Part shown: in pieces, positions 33,501-41,400 of the stretch
Layout of the letters: every line of letters begins with the position of its first letter
How positions within the stretch are numbered: the first letter of the stretch is position 1
Program-made: the position numbers and the translations under genes
Notes under the pieces: model-generated
What the model was told of the DNA's origin: nothing
The model's database searches: none
Seen by the model: the letters and a program-made list of their open reading frames with translations, nothing else
NCBI GenBank assembly: GCA_907165065.1
Contig: OU015533.1
Coordinates: forward strand, 29,838,578 to 29,902,577
Origin: Caprimulgus europaeus
Lineage: Eukaryota > Chordata > Aves > Caprimulgiformes > Caprimulgidae
Direction: 5' to 3'
Length of the DNA: 64,000 nt

Positions 33501-34582
33501 TAAGAAGAGCAGGAAGGTTATGTAACTAAGTATATTTTCAACGTAATGAAGTTTAATGTGTATGAGTGGGGCTTAGGCAGGCCTTGCTTTAGCCTTATCT
33601 TGAGAATGTTGCTGTATCATTGGCATGCTCCAACTTGTTGGAAACAAACTAATACAAACAAATTTGAAAACATTTTTTAGGATCCGTTGTTGCAGAAAGA
33701 AAAGAGACTGAACGTCAGGCTTCTCTTAACAGTTCTGCTATACCAAGTGTAAGACAACATTAACTAGTTGAGGTATTTATTTAGAACTGCAGAGTGAAAT
33801 AAGATTTCAGAGTATGCCTTTAAGCACAGTTAGCATAAAACATCACAGGCAGAAAAAAATTGAGTTACTTTTCCTTAATTCACCTGGCAAAAAAACCCAA
33901 CCAACCAACCAAAACCAGTGCCCTTTCTCTAGAGTACAAAAACGTTGACCAAAAAACATGAAAAATATCTCTAGAAAAATACATAGCAGGTTGGTTGGTT
34001 TGTTTGTTTGTTTGTTTGAACAAAGAAATAAAATTCCTTCATTTCAGCTTATAATACATTTTGGGTGACATGTTTTTTAACCGGAATTCTTATTCACTTG
34101 ACCTGCAAAGTAAGAAAAGGTGACAAAATATCTTATAAAATGGAATGTGGGATTTTTGCATCAAGAACAGAAAAAAAAATAACTACTTATTTTCTTTTGA
34201 TTAATTACTGGAACAATAATAGTAAGCAGCATATTCTTTTACTAGTGATGTATTTACTCCAACTACATTAACTTTAGAAGCTCATACCACTATGAGCTTA
34301 TAGTAAACAGATAGCTATAATTCTAAAAATTCTGTGATATGAGGAGTGATACAAAGTCACTCAGACTATGTAAAAACTGTAGTAGAAAGCAAGTTGCTAT
34401 AAGGAAGATCAAAGATAAGAGATGATTATCCATGAATAAATTGTTGCTCCAGAATAACAGCTTTCCTGAATATGAACAATAAACATTAAAGTACTGCTGT
34501 TCAAAGAAAAAAGCATTTAAAAACTTACCTTCCTTCCATTCACAAAAAAGACAAGCTCATCTGATTCTTGGGGGCAAGCCAT
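489..34582 (-). CDS. AOX2: Aldehyde oxidase gene, AOX2-like (exons 1-27 visible; 3' end beyond window; one in-frame stop)
   Basis: Twenty-seven exons joined in phase encode 1,053 codons of a molybdo-flavoenzyme. In order: two 2Fe-2S domains (residues about 1-165, with the CGVGGCGAC and CGFCTPG / NLCRCTG cysteine motifs), the FAD domain (about 226-535, with VVGNTSVG and SLGGHI), and the molybdenum-cofactor domain (from about 580, with GGQEHFY, GGAFGGK and FRGFGFP). Family proteins have about 1,330-1,345 residues, so the last 280 or so, including the catalytic Glu, lie below position 1. Known role of the family: cytosolic oxidation of aldehydes and N-heterocycles to acids and lactams, with H2O2 or superoxide as by-product. 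XDH-specific Glu802 and Arg880 are replaced by Ile and Tyr, so this is AOX, not XDH. Codon 448 (exon 14) is TGA; otherwise every exon is open, so it is either a very recent pseudogene, a rescued gene, or an assembly or allelic error. The name AOX2 is inferred from its place downstream of the AOX1-like copy. Confidence 0.88.
585..2581. other. AOX2-like intron 26
   Basis: About 2 kb, AT-rich. It contains one CR1 3' fragment at 2,253-2,380. The open frames in it have no family resemblance. Confidence 0.8.
2253..2380 (-). mobile_element. CR1 LINE 3'-end fragment
   Basis: The + strand reads 'aatggtttgggttggaaggg' followed by 'tctagttcgacctccccct' and 'agatgaggttgctcaaagc', the reverse complement of the avian CR1 3' end. 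Truncated at its 5' side; no coding capacity. Confidence 0.8.
2582..2809 (-). CDS. AOX2: AOX2-like exon 26
   Basis: Seventy-six codons beginning [20 protein letters not shown], with [20 protein letters not shown] near the end. VRxINMYK and NYWKKKGxAxxPxKF are family motifs. Acceptor CTGTTTAG, donor CAG|GTAATC. The [13 protein letters not shown] end differs from the PFGLGTR-type end of the upstream copy. Confidence 0.93.
3942..4133 (-). CDS. AOX2: AOX2-like exon 25, substrate pocket
   Basis: Encodes [20 protein letters not shown], then [20 protein letters not shown] and on to GLPHEK. FRGFGFP lines the active site. The residue matching Arg880 of bovine XDH is Tyr (VIEY), another AOX trait. Donor AAG|GTAAAA, phase 0. 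Confidence 0.94.
4674..4760 (-). CDS. AOX2: AOX2-like exon 24
   Basis: Encodes [20 protein letters not shown] then [17 protein letters not shown] is a family hallmark. Acceptor ATTACAG, donor TTG|GTAAGT, phase 0. It lies 5.1 kb from exon 23, the longest intron seen in this gene. Confidence 0.92.
5510..8770. repeat. Degenerate tandem repeat array, unit about 160 bp, with inverted edge units
   Basis: A pyrimidine-rich motif recurs through the region, roughly 'agactgagaaagaaaccaaa' then 'ctcctccttt-ttttcctaaa' and 'cctaaccctaatac'. Clear copies start near 5,780, 5,946, 6,115, 6,285, 6,427, 6,908, 7,089, 7,252, 7,869, 8,195 and 8,350. Several spacings are multiples of about 160 bp, and 5,946-6,427-6,908 are both 481. 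At both edges the motif runs the other way ('ggttagggttggggttag' at about 5,623; 'gaggaggagtttggtttctt' near 8,743). The copies are strongly diverged, so the array is old. I do not recognise the family. Confidence 0.6.
8787..9795 (-). mobile_element. CR1 LINE, 5'-truncated copy of about 1 kb
   Basis: The 3' end ('tctcaaaggtcttttccaac' on the minus strand) is at 8,787 and the element runs to about 9,795. It encodes the C-terminal part of a CR1 reverse transcriptase, including [17 protein letters not shown] and on to [13 protein letters not shown], but in at least three pieces in two frames, so it is dead. It has the same orientation as the host gene and stops about 70 bp from exon 23. Confidence 0.9.
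9866..9953 (-). CDS. AOX2: AOX2-like exon 23
   Basis: Encodes [20 protein letters not shown] then [10 protein letters not shown]. The TGGRHP motif is conserved throughout the family. Donor AAA|GTGAGT; a CR1 copy begins only about 70 bp downstream of it. Confidence 0.93.
10614..10747 (-). CDS. AOX2: AOX2-like exon 22
   Basis: Encodes [20 protein letters not shown], then [20 protein letters not shown] and VAAHK. GGAFGGK binds the cofactor. The next residue, Glu802 in bovine XDH, is Ile, as expected for an AOX. Donor AA|GTAAGT, phase 2. Confidence 0.94.
11559..11683 (-). CDS. AOX2: AOX2-like exon 21, molybdenum site Gln
   Basis: Encodes [20 protein letters not shown] and on to [18 protein letters not shown]. 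The Gln of GGQEHFY lies next to the molybdenum in family structures. Acceptor CATAACAG, donor CAG|GTAAAA, phase 0. Confidence 0.94.
11755..11786. repeat. TA/TG microsatellite
   Basis: Alternating 'tatatatatgtgtgtgtg' and 'tatgtatatata' in AOX2-like intron 20. Confidence 0.85.
12330..12540 (+). mobile_element. Possible ancient CR1-like fragment
   Basis: 'cagttggaaaaagtccaaag' followed by 'ggaggttgtgaacc' and 'gagaggctgacagaattgag' resembles the RT-to-3' segment of old CR1 copies ('ggagagggtccagag…gagaggctgaaggaac'). Heavily diverged, so tentative. Confidence 0.35.
13100..13196 (-). CDS. AOX2: AOX2-like exon 20
   Basis: Encodes [20 protein letters not shown] then [12 protein letters not shown] plus the first base of Gly. 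The HNS motif and the acidic GD-I-EEGF segment match the family. Donor GAAG|GTAGTT. Confidence 0.92.
13940..14059 (-). CDS. AOX2: AOX2-like exon 19
   Basis: Encodes [20 protein letters not shown] and on to [15 protein letters not shown]. One codon shorter (120 against 123 nt) than the upstream copy: EPILTIE in place of EPVILTIE. Donor GAG|GTAACA, phase 0. Confidence 0.92.
14939..15050 (-). CDS. AOX2: AOX2-like exon 18 (five codons shorter than upstream copy)
   Basis: Encodes [20 protein letters not shown] then [17 protein letters not shown]. It is 112 nt against 127 in the upstream copy; the missing five codons fall in the variable loop after TA-DVP, so the frame is kept. Donor AAG|GTATTT. 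Confidence 0.9.
15519..15688 (-). CDS. AOX2: AOX2-like exon 17, molybdenum domain start
   Basis: Encodes [20 protein letters not shown], then [15 protein letters not shown] and on to AHAKI. The ATGEAxYxDD motif begins the molybdenum-cofactor domain. Acceptor TCTGCAG, donor AT|GTAAGT, phase 2. Confidence 0.94.
17124..17216 (-). CDS. AOX2: AOX2-like exon 16, linker before the molybdenum domain
   Basis: Encodes [20 protein letters not shown] then [11 protein letters not shown], the variable linker ahead of the molybdenum domain. Same length (93 nt) as in the upstream copy, whose sequence differs much more here. Donor CAG|GTGAGT. Confidence 0.88.
17409..17571 (-). CDS. AOX2: AOX2-like exon 15, FAD C-terminal region
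   Basis: Encodes [20 protein letters not shown] and on to [29 protein letters not shown]. The HWN-QML and SFLF-FFLEV motifs are typical of AOX. Acceptor CTACCAG, donor ATG|GTAAGG, phase 0. Confidence 0.93.
17853..18037 (-). CDS. AOX2: AOX2-like exon 14, FAD C-terminal region, with premature stop
   Basis: Encodes [20 protein letters not shown], then NSGM, a TGA stop, and [19 protein letters not shown] and on to KSCEKLIGR. The family and the upstream copy have SGMRV or AGMRV here, so the stop replaces an Arg codon. Length (185 nt) and both splice sites match the upstream copy, and the frame is open on both sides of the stop. The donor AAG|GTACTG is weak, as it also is in the upstream copy (GTACAA). 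Confidence 0.9.
17961..17966 (-). other. Cryptic 5' splice site GTGAGT overlapping the stop
   Basis: The bases that form the stop also create a perfect GTGAGT intron start (AAT|GTGAGT). Exon 14 would then be 71 nt instead of 185, a difference of 114 nt or 38 codons. The junction with exon 15 would read AT|G, Met, in frame, and the stop would be spliced away. Use of this site is inferred, not shown. Confidence 0.5.
17963..17965 (-). other. In-frame TGA stop (codon 448) in AOX2-like exon 14
   Basis: The minus strand reads GGA ATG TGA GTC CTC, where the upstream copy reads GGG ATG AGA GTC CTT. One base change from an Arg codon (AGA or CGA) explains it. As written it truncates the protein in the FAD domain, before the molybdenum domain. 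No other frame lesion was found in the 27 visible exons. Confidence 0.9.
18038..19827. other. AOX2-like intron 13
   Basis: 1.8 kb between exons 14 and 13. I see no repeat family or conserved frame in it. Confidence 0.7.
19828..19937 (-). CDS. AOX2: AOX2-like exon 13, FAD domain
   Basis: Encodes [20 protein letters not shown] then [17 protein letters not shown]. The family reads KRQIPL…EILVSVNIP here. Donor AAG|GTAAGA, phase 0. Same length (110 nt) as exon 13 of the upstream copy. Confidence 0.92.
20994..21087 (-). CDS. AOX2: AOX2-like exon 12, FAD domain
   Basis: Encodes [20 protein letters not shown] then [17 protein letters not shown] and the SDLNPIL-like segment contact FAD in the family. 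The acceptor is GTTAAAG|TCT rather than the AG six bases later, because only this gives SLGG in frame. Donor GAAG|GTAAGC. Confidence 0.9.
21722..21824 (+). mobile_element. CR1 LINE 3'-end fragment
   Basis: Contains 'ggtgttggactagatgatct' and 'ggtcccttccaacccctac', ending 'cagtgattctgtga', the typical CR1 3' end. It sits 59 bp below exon 11. Confidence 0.85.
21883..22034 (-). CDS. AOX2: AOX2-like exon 11, FAD domain
   Basis: Encodes [20 protein letters not shown] and ends [13 protein letters not shown]. The TLAGxQIRxMA motif is typical of the flavin-binding region. Acceptor ATCTCAG, donor GCG|GTATGT, phase 0. Confidence 0.92.
23330..23422 (-). CDS. AOX2: AOX2-like exon 10, FAD domain
   Basis: Encodes [20 protein letters not shown] then [12 protein letters not shown]. 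The HP-I motif is kept. The Lys-Lys-Asn stretch lies on a run of eight A bases and departs from the usual PEVKFKGV. Acceptor CCTTTCAG, donor ATG|GTAAGT. Confidence 0.9.
24699..24843 (-). CDS. AOX2: AOX2-like exon 9, FAD domain start
   Basis: Encodes [20 protein letters not shown] and on to [23 protein letters not shown] is the FAD pyrophosphate-binding loop of the family. Donor GTGG|GTATGG, phase 1. Confidence 0.93.
25230..25693 (+). mobile_element. Solo LTR of an avian endogenous retrovirus (ERVL-like)
   Basis: Begins 'tgtgctggttttggctggga' and contains 'tattccataccatatgatgt', a TATA-like 'cagcatatacacc', 'gtcttcccaagtaaccatta' and a polyadenylation region 'agtaaactgtctttatctc'. These segments are known from a very common bird LTR family. 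A stretch in the U3 part seems deleted, and the far end is not exact. No internal retroviral sequence lies next to it. It is antisense to the host gene. Confidence 0.7.
26309..26334. repeat. CA microsatellite, 13 units
   Basis: An uninterrupted run of 13 CA units in intron 8 of the AOX2-like gene. Confidence 0.95.
26631..26711 (-). CDS. AOX2: AOX2-like exon 8, linker
   Basis: Encodes [20 protein letters not shown] then IFPPELM. The DPTQE-IFPPELM motif marks the entry to the FAD domain in AOX proteins. Acceptor TTTGCAG, donor ATG|GTAGGC, phase 0. Confidence 0.92.
26712..28800. other. AOX2-like intron 7
   Basis: 2.1 kb. The open frame at 26,969-27,379 (136 residues, minus) has no recognisable domain and lies wholly inside the intron, so I do not call it a gene. 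Confidence 0.7.
28801..28887 (-). CDS. AOX2: AOX2-like exon 7, linker
   Basis: Twenty-nine codons of the Cys-rich linker between the iron-sulfur and FAD domains, beginning [19 protein letters not shown]. The family's CCLDQ motif is kept. Donor CAG|GTAAGT. Confidence 0.9.
29360..29421 (-). CDS. AOX2: AOX2-like exon 6, second 2Fe-2S cluster (part 2)
   Basis: Encodes [20 protein letters not shown] plus R. NLCRCTG supplies the last two cysteines of the second cluster. The donor could be AG|GGTAGG or AGG|GTAGGT; the second is better and keeps frame with exon 7. Confidence 0.92.
30426..30552 (-). CDS. AOX2: AOX2-like exon 5, second 2Fe-2S cluster (part 1)
   Basis: Encodes [20 protein letters not shown] and on to [31 protein letters not shown] gives two cysteines of the second 2Fe-2S cluster. 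Acceptor TTTTCTAG, donor ATG|GTAGGT, phase 1. Confidence 0.93.
31433..31541 (-). CDS. AOX2: AOX2-like exon 4
   Basis: Encodes [20 protein letters not shown] then [16 protein letters not shown]. It supplies the fourth cysteine ligand of the first 2Fe-2S cluster. Donor CAG|GTGAGA, phase 0. Confidence 0.92.
31542..32402 (-). other. Intron 3 of AOX2-like gene, possible U12-type GT-AG intron
   Basis: The donor GTATCCTCT matches the U12 GT-class consensus GTATCCTTT at eight of nine positions and is poor as a U2 donor. A CTCCTTCAC element, close to the U12 branch consensus, places its branch A 10 nt before the acceptor AAAG. There is no good polypyrimidine tract. The phase agrees with the family gene structure. 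The intron also contains a 23-base poly-A run on the + strand. Confidence 0.6.
31785..31807. repeat. Poly-A tract (23 A)
   Basis: Pure A run on the + strand in AOX2-like intron 3. No retrogene is visible next to it. Confidence 0.9.
32403..32499 (-). CDS. AOX2: AOX2-like exon 3, first 2Fe-2S cluster
   Basis: Encodes [20 protein letters not shown] followed by [12 protein letters not shown]. The three cysteines of the plant-type ferredoxin 2Fe-2S motif (C-x4-C-x2-C) are all kept. Ends ATA CA in phase 2, followed by GTATCCTCTT. Confidence 0.92.
32500..32967 (-). other. Intron 2 of AOX2-like gene, apparent U12-type AT-AG intron
   Basis: Begins ATATCCTTT (exact match to the U12 AT-class donor consensus) and ends TTCTTTAAC-GGTCTCCTCTGCAG, where TTCTTTAAC differs by one base from the U12 branch consensus TTCCTTAAC and the branch A is 15 nt from the acceptor. 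Removing it gives AAG AAG C|TC CGT CTC, i.e. KKLRL, exactly the family sequence at this point. No U2 donor fits the reading frame. Confidence 0.8.
32968..33025 (-). CDS. AOX2: AOX2-like exon 2
   Basis: Encodes [19 protein letters not shown] plus the first base of a Leu codon. The acceptor is ATGTAG|GTAATA. No GT donor exists at the expected point; the exon is followed directly by ATATCCTTT, the U12-type AT donor (see intron 2). Confidence 0.88.
33026..34528. other. AOX2-like intron 1
   Basis: 1.5 kb, AT-rich, with the AACC/GGTT pair. No promoter motif or exon is recognisable. Confidence 0.7.
33896..34018. repeat. AACC / GGTT-GTTT short tandem repeats in inverted orientation
   Basis: 'ccaaccaaccaacc' at 33,896-33,909 is followed 80 bp later by 'ggttggttggtttgtttgtt' (33,989-34,018). 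The two could pair as a hairpin. Both lie in AOX2-like intron 1. Confidence 0.8.
34529..34582 (-). CDS. AOX2: AOX2-like exon 1 (start codon)
   Basis: Encodes [18 protein letters not shown], matching the family N-terminus (…ELLFYVNGRK). The ATG at 34,582-34,580 has A at -3 and G at +4, a good Kozak context. The donor is AAG|GTAAGT, phase 0. Seventeen bases upstream of the ATG is TTTATTTTTCAG, a credible 3' splice site, so an untranslated leader exon may lie upstream. Confidence 0.9.
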
Positions 34583-37500
34583 ACTGTTGCATTAAAGTCT
34601 GAAAAATAAAGCTTTACACATCAAGAGAAATTAATGAAATGCTAATGCTTCTAAAGGTCAACTGAGTTTGCTCTGTCCCACAGAATTCATTTTCAGACTG
34701 AGCATCAAATTAAGTAGATGGGGAGGAGCCAGTGTAATGTATAGCATTTCTGAGCATTTAAAGCATGTTCAGATGCTAATACACCAAACTTTCTACTCCT
34801 ACTCCCCACCCCAACTCCTCTCAAATGAGCTGAAATAACTGGAAATTCTAATCCTGTAACCTAAGAGACAAGGCACTTAACTGTGAGGGGGAACTTATGT
34901 GTCTGAGCTACAACTGACAGGCCTGGTTTTTTTAATATTATCCAGAAACTGATGAATTTAGAATATGTAGGAATGCCTGAAGCTAGAGCCCAGGATATGC
35001 AATATTACCCACTTCCGTGGAGTGTCAAATGCTAAGCTGTGGAGCCATGCTTCTCATTTTAGCTTGTCACTGACCTGAACTATCTATATATTTTTTTCTG
35101 CAGAGTGATAAAATTTTAACAAAATCAAGATTACGAATACACACTCTTAAAATTTCCTTCTGGTTATCTCTATGCTGTGCTAGCTTTATATCCTGACTGC
35201 TGTGGATGCCATTATAAGGTGATCATATTCTAATTATACTGTGTTCTTAAAGAGAGAAATCTCAAAACCTGATTTGGGATTCTGGGTTCTTATCCATTTC
35301 TCTGGATGTGCATCCACAAGGTCATTAATCTTTAAATGCTTTCTTACAGCTGGCCTTTTTTTTTTTTTTTTTTTAAAGGGGACTTACATATATGTCTTTC
35401 TCAAGTCTCCATTTGCATAAGTACATGTCTTTTGCTTCATTTATCAGATTTACATTTTACAGCAAAGGCCTCTGTATTTCATTTAGAGTCAGAGTAGGCT
35501 TGCAGCACAAAGCAGTCAGTCTCAGATCTTTTAGAAGGAAAGAAAATGATTCCCAGCAGAGATATGCCACTTTTGTGTTTTAGCCCCTAACGTATGCCTG
35601 AGAGCTACCACAATGTAAGCACTGAAGCCATGTCAGCCACTAGGTCCTGCAGGCAAAAGCCCTAATAGGTCCTGCCAACTGCAGCACTGCTGTAGCATTC
35701 CACATGTGTGATAGGTACAACAATGCAGGTTCAAAGGCCTAAGAAGAGAAAGAAATAGACACAATACTAGATTTTGGCAGTTCAATGTCTAATTTTCAGA
35801 GTCATAAGCCTCCAAACCAGGACTTAGTATTTATGTTCGGTGTTAAGGCTTAAACACACACAGAGTGCGAGTGCTGAGGGTGGATAGTTATAGAAACACT
35901 TCTTTCATTAAGAAAATAAGTAGAAAGTGTTCTTCTCAAACATCTCTAGTTTTGGTGTTTCTATAGTGCACATTAATATGTCAATAGCCATCCAACATGT
36001 CAGTGCCTTTGGAGCCCTAACCTTTCTGCTTATCTAGCCACTGAGTCTGCACATTTTAAACAATATTAAAAATGTAATAAAAAACACCCCCCCTTTAACA
36101 CCTGTACAGTCTAAGAAAATTTATTTCTTAATATCCCATGGAGCCATAGGGTCATCTGTCAGGATATTTAATTGCTGATATTTCTAGCTTCCATGCAGTT
36201 TTTCAAACACCTAAAAGCCAGGAGACAGCTTAATATGTTTCAGCCCCTAAAATCCCCAACAACCCATGTTTGTTACACTTGTAGATTTTACAGAGACAAC
36301 CAGACAACAGTGCCACTTATAAACAGTCAGAGAGGAATCTTGGTTAATAATAACTAAGAAATACTGACAAGCAGACGTGTGATCGTGTGATCTGCGCTGC
36401 ATAAAACAAAGTGCAGGTCTAGAATATGATGAATTCCTGGAGTGCAAACACCTCAGCAATGCAGGTGGGGAGACGCTATTGACTGCAAGGGTTGGGCCAC
36501 TATTTTTTACAAGATTTTACTTGTCTGGAACTAATCAGCACCTGCACTGATTCACAGGCACATAGAAGAACAACAATGCATCTTCCCCCAGTTGTATAAA
36601 CCTGTATGCTCCCTGCTTCAGCATATCCCAGGATTTACCCATGTTTTGGGGCTGTTATGGACATGTGGGGTTGTGAGCCATCATTAACAAGCCCATGCAG
36701 TGAAATTAAGAAGATGTTTCAAATTAGAAAAACTAATTTTGGCAGCAGCATTCACATTTAATTTGATTTATTGTCTTTCTTACAATATATTAAAGACAAA
36801 GTAATACAAAGAAAGTGAAGAAGTAAAAACCAAGGGGGTTTCAGCTGCCTAAACCACACGCACTTCTAGTGCCACTTAGATGATTTGCTATAACCTGTTT
36901 GGCCTCCAGTTGCTATGTCATACCTTCCAGTCCTGTGCTCTCCTATGTCTCTGCTGACTTACAGTATCTAAAATGGTCTAGACACCTATGTTTAAGCAGC
37001 TGAATTTCACCTACTCATAGCAGTTACAGACACATAAACAAATTGAAACAACAAAGATTTCATATCTTAATAACTAATTCAAAAACAGTTTAACCTACTA
37101 ACCTGATTTCTGTCACAGATACAGTATCAACTCAGAAAAAGGATGGAAGGCAAGAAGAGAAAATAGCCTGTGGAAAACCAAGGAGCAGTGAAATTATAGT
37201 AAAAGCCTGTAGGCTGACATGTCAAACAAATCTGAGCCATTTATTTTCATTACAAATGGCAGTCTTCATGGCTCTGCAGCAATCTGACCTAACTGGAAGA
37301 GCAATTCACCATGGTCAGCAAGGAATAGCTGATGCAGATGTTCTCTGAAATTACAACACTAAATGTACAAACTACCTATTTTCCCAGTTCTACTTTCTTA
37401 TCAAAGAACCTGCTACAATTTTCAGGTGCTACTTGGAGTAACTTCTGTAGACTCACTAAAGAACTGAAGTGTTTTCTCTCTATTAGGATGTATCCCAGAA

Positions 37501-38446
37501 AAAAGCCCCAAATTCAAATACCACAGGGATTTGTGTAAGTGTATGTGCACTCAGAACTGAAATCTCAGATTTGCACTTCAAGAGGAAGAAAGGCTGAAAT
37601 TCTCAGTCAGTTCAATATTGTGGATTCTGATGCTGAGATCTGAATATTGTGGTCAGAGCTTTCATAATATATTAACTTTGACATATTCTATGTGATTTTT
37701 TGGTCTCATCTTAGGTTATAAATATATACATACTTCAAATTTAATAACACCAGAATTTTATGTTACCATATAATACAGTGCTGCTTTATATTTTTGTTTT
37801 CTCCAGCTGCTACTGCTTAGGTGTGGTCTAATCCCACTGCACCCTGGGCAGCATCTGATGACTGACGTTTGCAGATCATCTTTTGATCTCATTATGTTTT
37901 TTTCTATCTTCTTTATCAAAGGAGTGGCCAAGAGTGGGAGAAAGTTCTTAACTGTATTTTCATGGCTCTATATAACCCTGAGCACAGGATTAAACACTGC
38001 TTAAGAATTCTTTCCAGAGACAGGTTCATCCAGCCTCCTATTCAAAGCATTCTCAACTCCATGTGAGTCTATCTATCTATTAAGTTCATGCTAATAAGCG
38101 TAACAAGTGGCAGTAAGTTGTACCTTTATACTTCACCCTAACTTTCTACTCCTGCAGCATTTGAGCTGAGCTGTTCAGCTGATCTTTCTTGTTGAAAATA
38201 TATGCTTCAAACGCAGGAAATGCATTTCTAGCAATTCAGAAATTTAAGTGAAGTACTGCAATGAATATACTGGATGGAGAATGAAGATAAGGATGGAGGA
38301 TGTAATGTACATATTTTTGGTAGCTGATTCTATTCTGAAAATGAGAAAATGAGAAACTATATTTATCTATGTGTTGATTGTGGCAGTAAATCAGTTTTCT
38401 TGTTCCATTCCAGTCCATTCAGGTCTTGTGCACTCTGGTTTGTCAT
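34583..38446. other. Intergenic spacer between the AOX1-like and AOX2-like genes
   Basis: The AOX1-like 3' UTR should occupy the high-coordinate end, and the AOX2-like promoter and any leader exon the low end. I see no further AOX exon remnant and no recognisable repeat family. Notable bits: an AGGTCA nuclear-receptor half-site at 34,655-34,660 and a T18 run at 35,357-35,374. Neither proves a promoter. There is no CpG-rich island. Confidence 0.6.
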
Positions 38447-38497
38447 TCACACAGATATGGCCCAAGGAGTGGAGGAAGTAGATTCATCATTTGTCAT
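38447..38497 (-). CDS. AOX1: AOX1-like exon 35 (stop codon)
   Basis: Encodes [16 protein letters not shown] and TGA. Short last exons ending PW-x4 are typical (human …VPWNVPI). Acceptor TTCTCTTAG, in phase with exon 34. No AATAAA was found on the minus strand in the first 1 kb downstream; ATTAAA at 37,740-37,745 and AATAAA at 37,240-37,245 are candidate polyadenylation signals. Confidence 0.82.
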   Translation of the reverse strand: MTNDESTSSTPWAISV

Positions 38498-41400
38498 CTA
38501 AGAGAACAAGCAAGAAATGAAGAGTGACTTGTTAATATTATTTGACTGGCAAGCTCCCAGTATTGCCCTTATCAGGTGCCTCCAAGTCACTCAGCAGGGT
38601 ATTCTGCAGGAGATACCTACAGAAGATGGCTGGCAGGAAGGTCAGTGATAACTGGGGTCAGGGCCAAACAGGGATGTAGAAGTATGGTCTCTGCACTGGT
38701 GGACCTTACCTCCTGCAAGCTCCTGTGATGACAATAAGCCCAGCAACCTATTGATTTGAGGGCCAGTGATGCCCCACCATGACCACAGAAATACTATGGG
38801 AGTAATCTGTGAGTGAGAGCTCAAAAGTTTCCATGGTAGAGCCTCAGAAATTCAGGGCACAACATGGATTTATACACTGGCGAGGACCTTGCTTCACTGA
38901 TGTAGTAGGCTAAATAAAAACTTACACAGAAGAACTGTAAAAGTGCACAGGTGCAGAAACCATAGAATATAAAGGATCAGCATTATAAGAATTGTATTGC
39001 TTAATTTGTTTTTCTTCTGTATTCTTTTGTTAGCACCGAGTTAATGATTTTTATCCCAAAGTGCACTGGGCATAGCAAGGAGTACCAGAACGATGTGACA
39101 GTGCCAGAGTGCAAGTCAGTGGGGGAAAGCACCTGGAAGGAGACTGAAGATGCTTGGAGGCTGATTAATTTCAAGTCAATTTAATCCTTTATGGGACTTG
39201 ACATACAGAAGAAAGGAGGAGGCTTCAGGGAAAGAGGGGATTGTAAAAATTATGTAAATTTCAAAGAAAATAAAAAAGATTATATAAAATCAGAGAAATA
39301 CCAATAAAATGCTTGAATGGCATTTGTTGGAATAACTTGTGTGAGTGAGACCTGTTACCAGACACTTCAATTATAAGAAGCCATATGCTACTGCTGTATA
39401 CAAAACATGACCAATTGGAGACATCATAGGTACCCCACCATTCAAAAGCAGTATGCACTGCTACCCAGAGATACTGAAACAGACCCTCCCCCACCTTCCT
39501 ATTACCATCTCAGTAAAGCCATCTGCGCAGCCTGCCCGTATTTGTTCAGCGGTCAGAGGGCTGTTCAGTGCAAAGGTCTTTTTCAGTCCTCTTTCATTCC
39601 TCACACTAGTGACTGCATCTCTCAAAGCGAAGAACACAGAGCATCCCAAGAAAAGTCCTGCCTCACCTATCCCCTGAAAAAGAAAAAAAAAAGTCAAATA
39701 AGTGGAGGTTTTGAGCAAATGAGAGGAGTACAAGCCATATCGATATCAACTAAAAACCTTAAAAGTCAGTAACTCAAAGTGTTTCGTCCTTCAGCAAGGA
39801 AGCTTGATTTAGATTTAGCAGAAGCAAGCTTAGATCACACCAAGTCTTCTGATGGTAGCTGCTTCCAGGGAGCTAATACAGTTGATTTAAAATATTGGCT
39901 ATTGATTTTAGAATCTTTTTGGCTCATTGCTGAACTGAAATTTAGAATAACTGTCAGATAAAATTAAACCAATCCAAAACCAGGTACAGATACAACTAAG
40001 AAACAAAGCCTGAACTCATGATAATTCCCTGCAGACAAACACTACTGACTTTAGTGGGCTTGACAACTTCTCACTGGTTCTGACATGAGATTCACATTTT
40101 TTCCTTATCTCAAAGACAGGTCAAATCCACCCTTATTCCATAGTTCTCTCAGTGCTGTGGTATTGAATATTTTAATCTAGACTGAATTGGGATATTGCAA
40201 TTGAATGTTATTTATCGCCTTGCTAAAATCTGAGAACCAAACGTCTTCCCAAAACATGGTGCATGAAGACAGAATCACACCTTACAATGAATTTTAAGGT
40301 TAGTTAGAGGAGGCAAGTTCACAGAAAAGGATAAAAGCTCTGTTTGAAGAGTGATATTAGTATCGGCTCTCTAGATCAGCTCCAAGTCAACTACGTAACT
40401 ACTTCACCTAGATGATATTTTTTTCAAATACTTTTCTAATTTTGTATTACTGAGAAAGCTTTAAATAACTTTTAAAAGACCTATTTGTTCTTTAATAACT
40501 TTCACTGTAAAATATGCTTTTTCCTTCTGTCATGCTGCTTTATTTTACTGTATTCTAAAAGCATACCTAATACTTGAAACAGCTGGAAATTTGCAGAATT
40601 ACCTTCATCTTGATTTACACACATGCAGTCCTATTTCTTATTGCATAACACACACAAGTAAGTTGCACACTCTTATTGTCATTATTATTTCTCCATCAAT
40701 TTCTTTGGTATTTTTATTCTAACTCTTCTGTTTATCACCACATTTTAAAATTATGGTTTTAAATTCAGCTTGCAGCTTCTCTGTATGATCTGTTAATGAA
40801 ACCCTAAAATTAGTACTTTTCAACCATGAAAGATATGCAGCAATATCCCACATTATATCCTTTCATATGAACTTCCCTGATGTTGTAAATAAAACAATTT
40901 TACGGACACTTGTTTGAAATGCTAAAGAAGAAAAACTGAAAACTTGCATATGTTTTATATCAAAGTAATTTCTCTGTCATGGGATTTAAGAATTAGGGCC
41001 TGTGATGATTCGCTTACCTTAGATGCATAGATGGCATAAGGATTTTGGGAAGATGACAGCAGTGAAACATTAAGCTGTTCTGGAATATCACAAACAGCGG
41101 GGATCTTATACTGATCGGGACCCCGAGTATAGAGGACTCCTTCTGGAGAATACTTTAATTCCTCCATTGTGTACAGTCCAATGCCTTGAACAAAGGCACC
41201 TTCAATCTTTAAATAAGAAAAGAAATAGCATTTATGTTTTCATGTTTGGTAAAATGGGTAAAACTTTGGCAAAACCAGATTTGTATTACTAGCTGTTAGA
41301 AGACCATTTTCTTTCCTGTTTACCTAACGGGATTCTTCAATGATATGAGGCTACCGTGATGGGAAAAGCTTTCACACTCCTCTAATACCAGGCAAAGACA

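Noticed and set aside
34583-38446. A third AOX copy or remnant in the spacer
   Set aside because: No GGQEHFY, FRGFGFP, CGFCTPG or other family motif was found on either strand.
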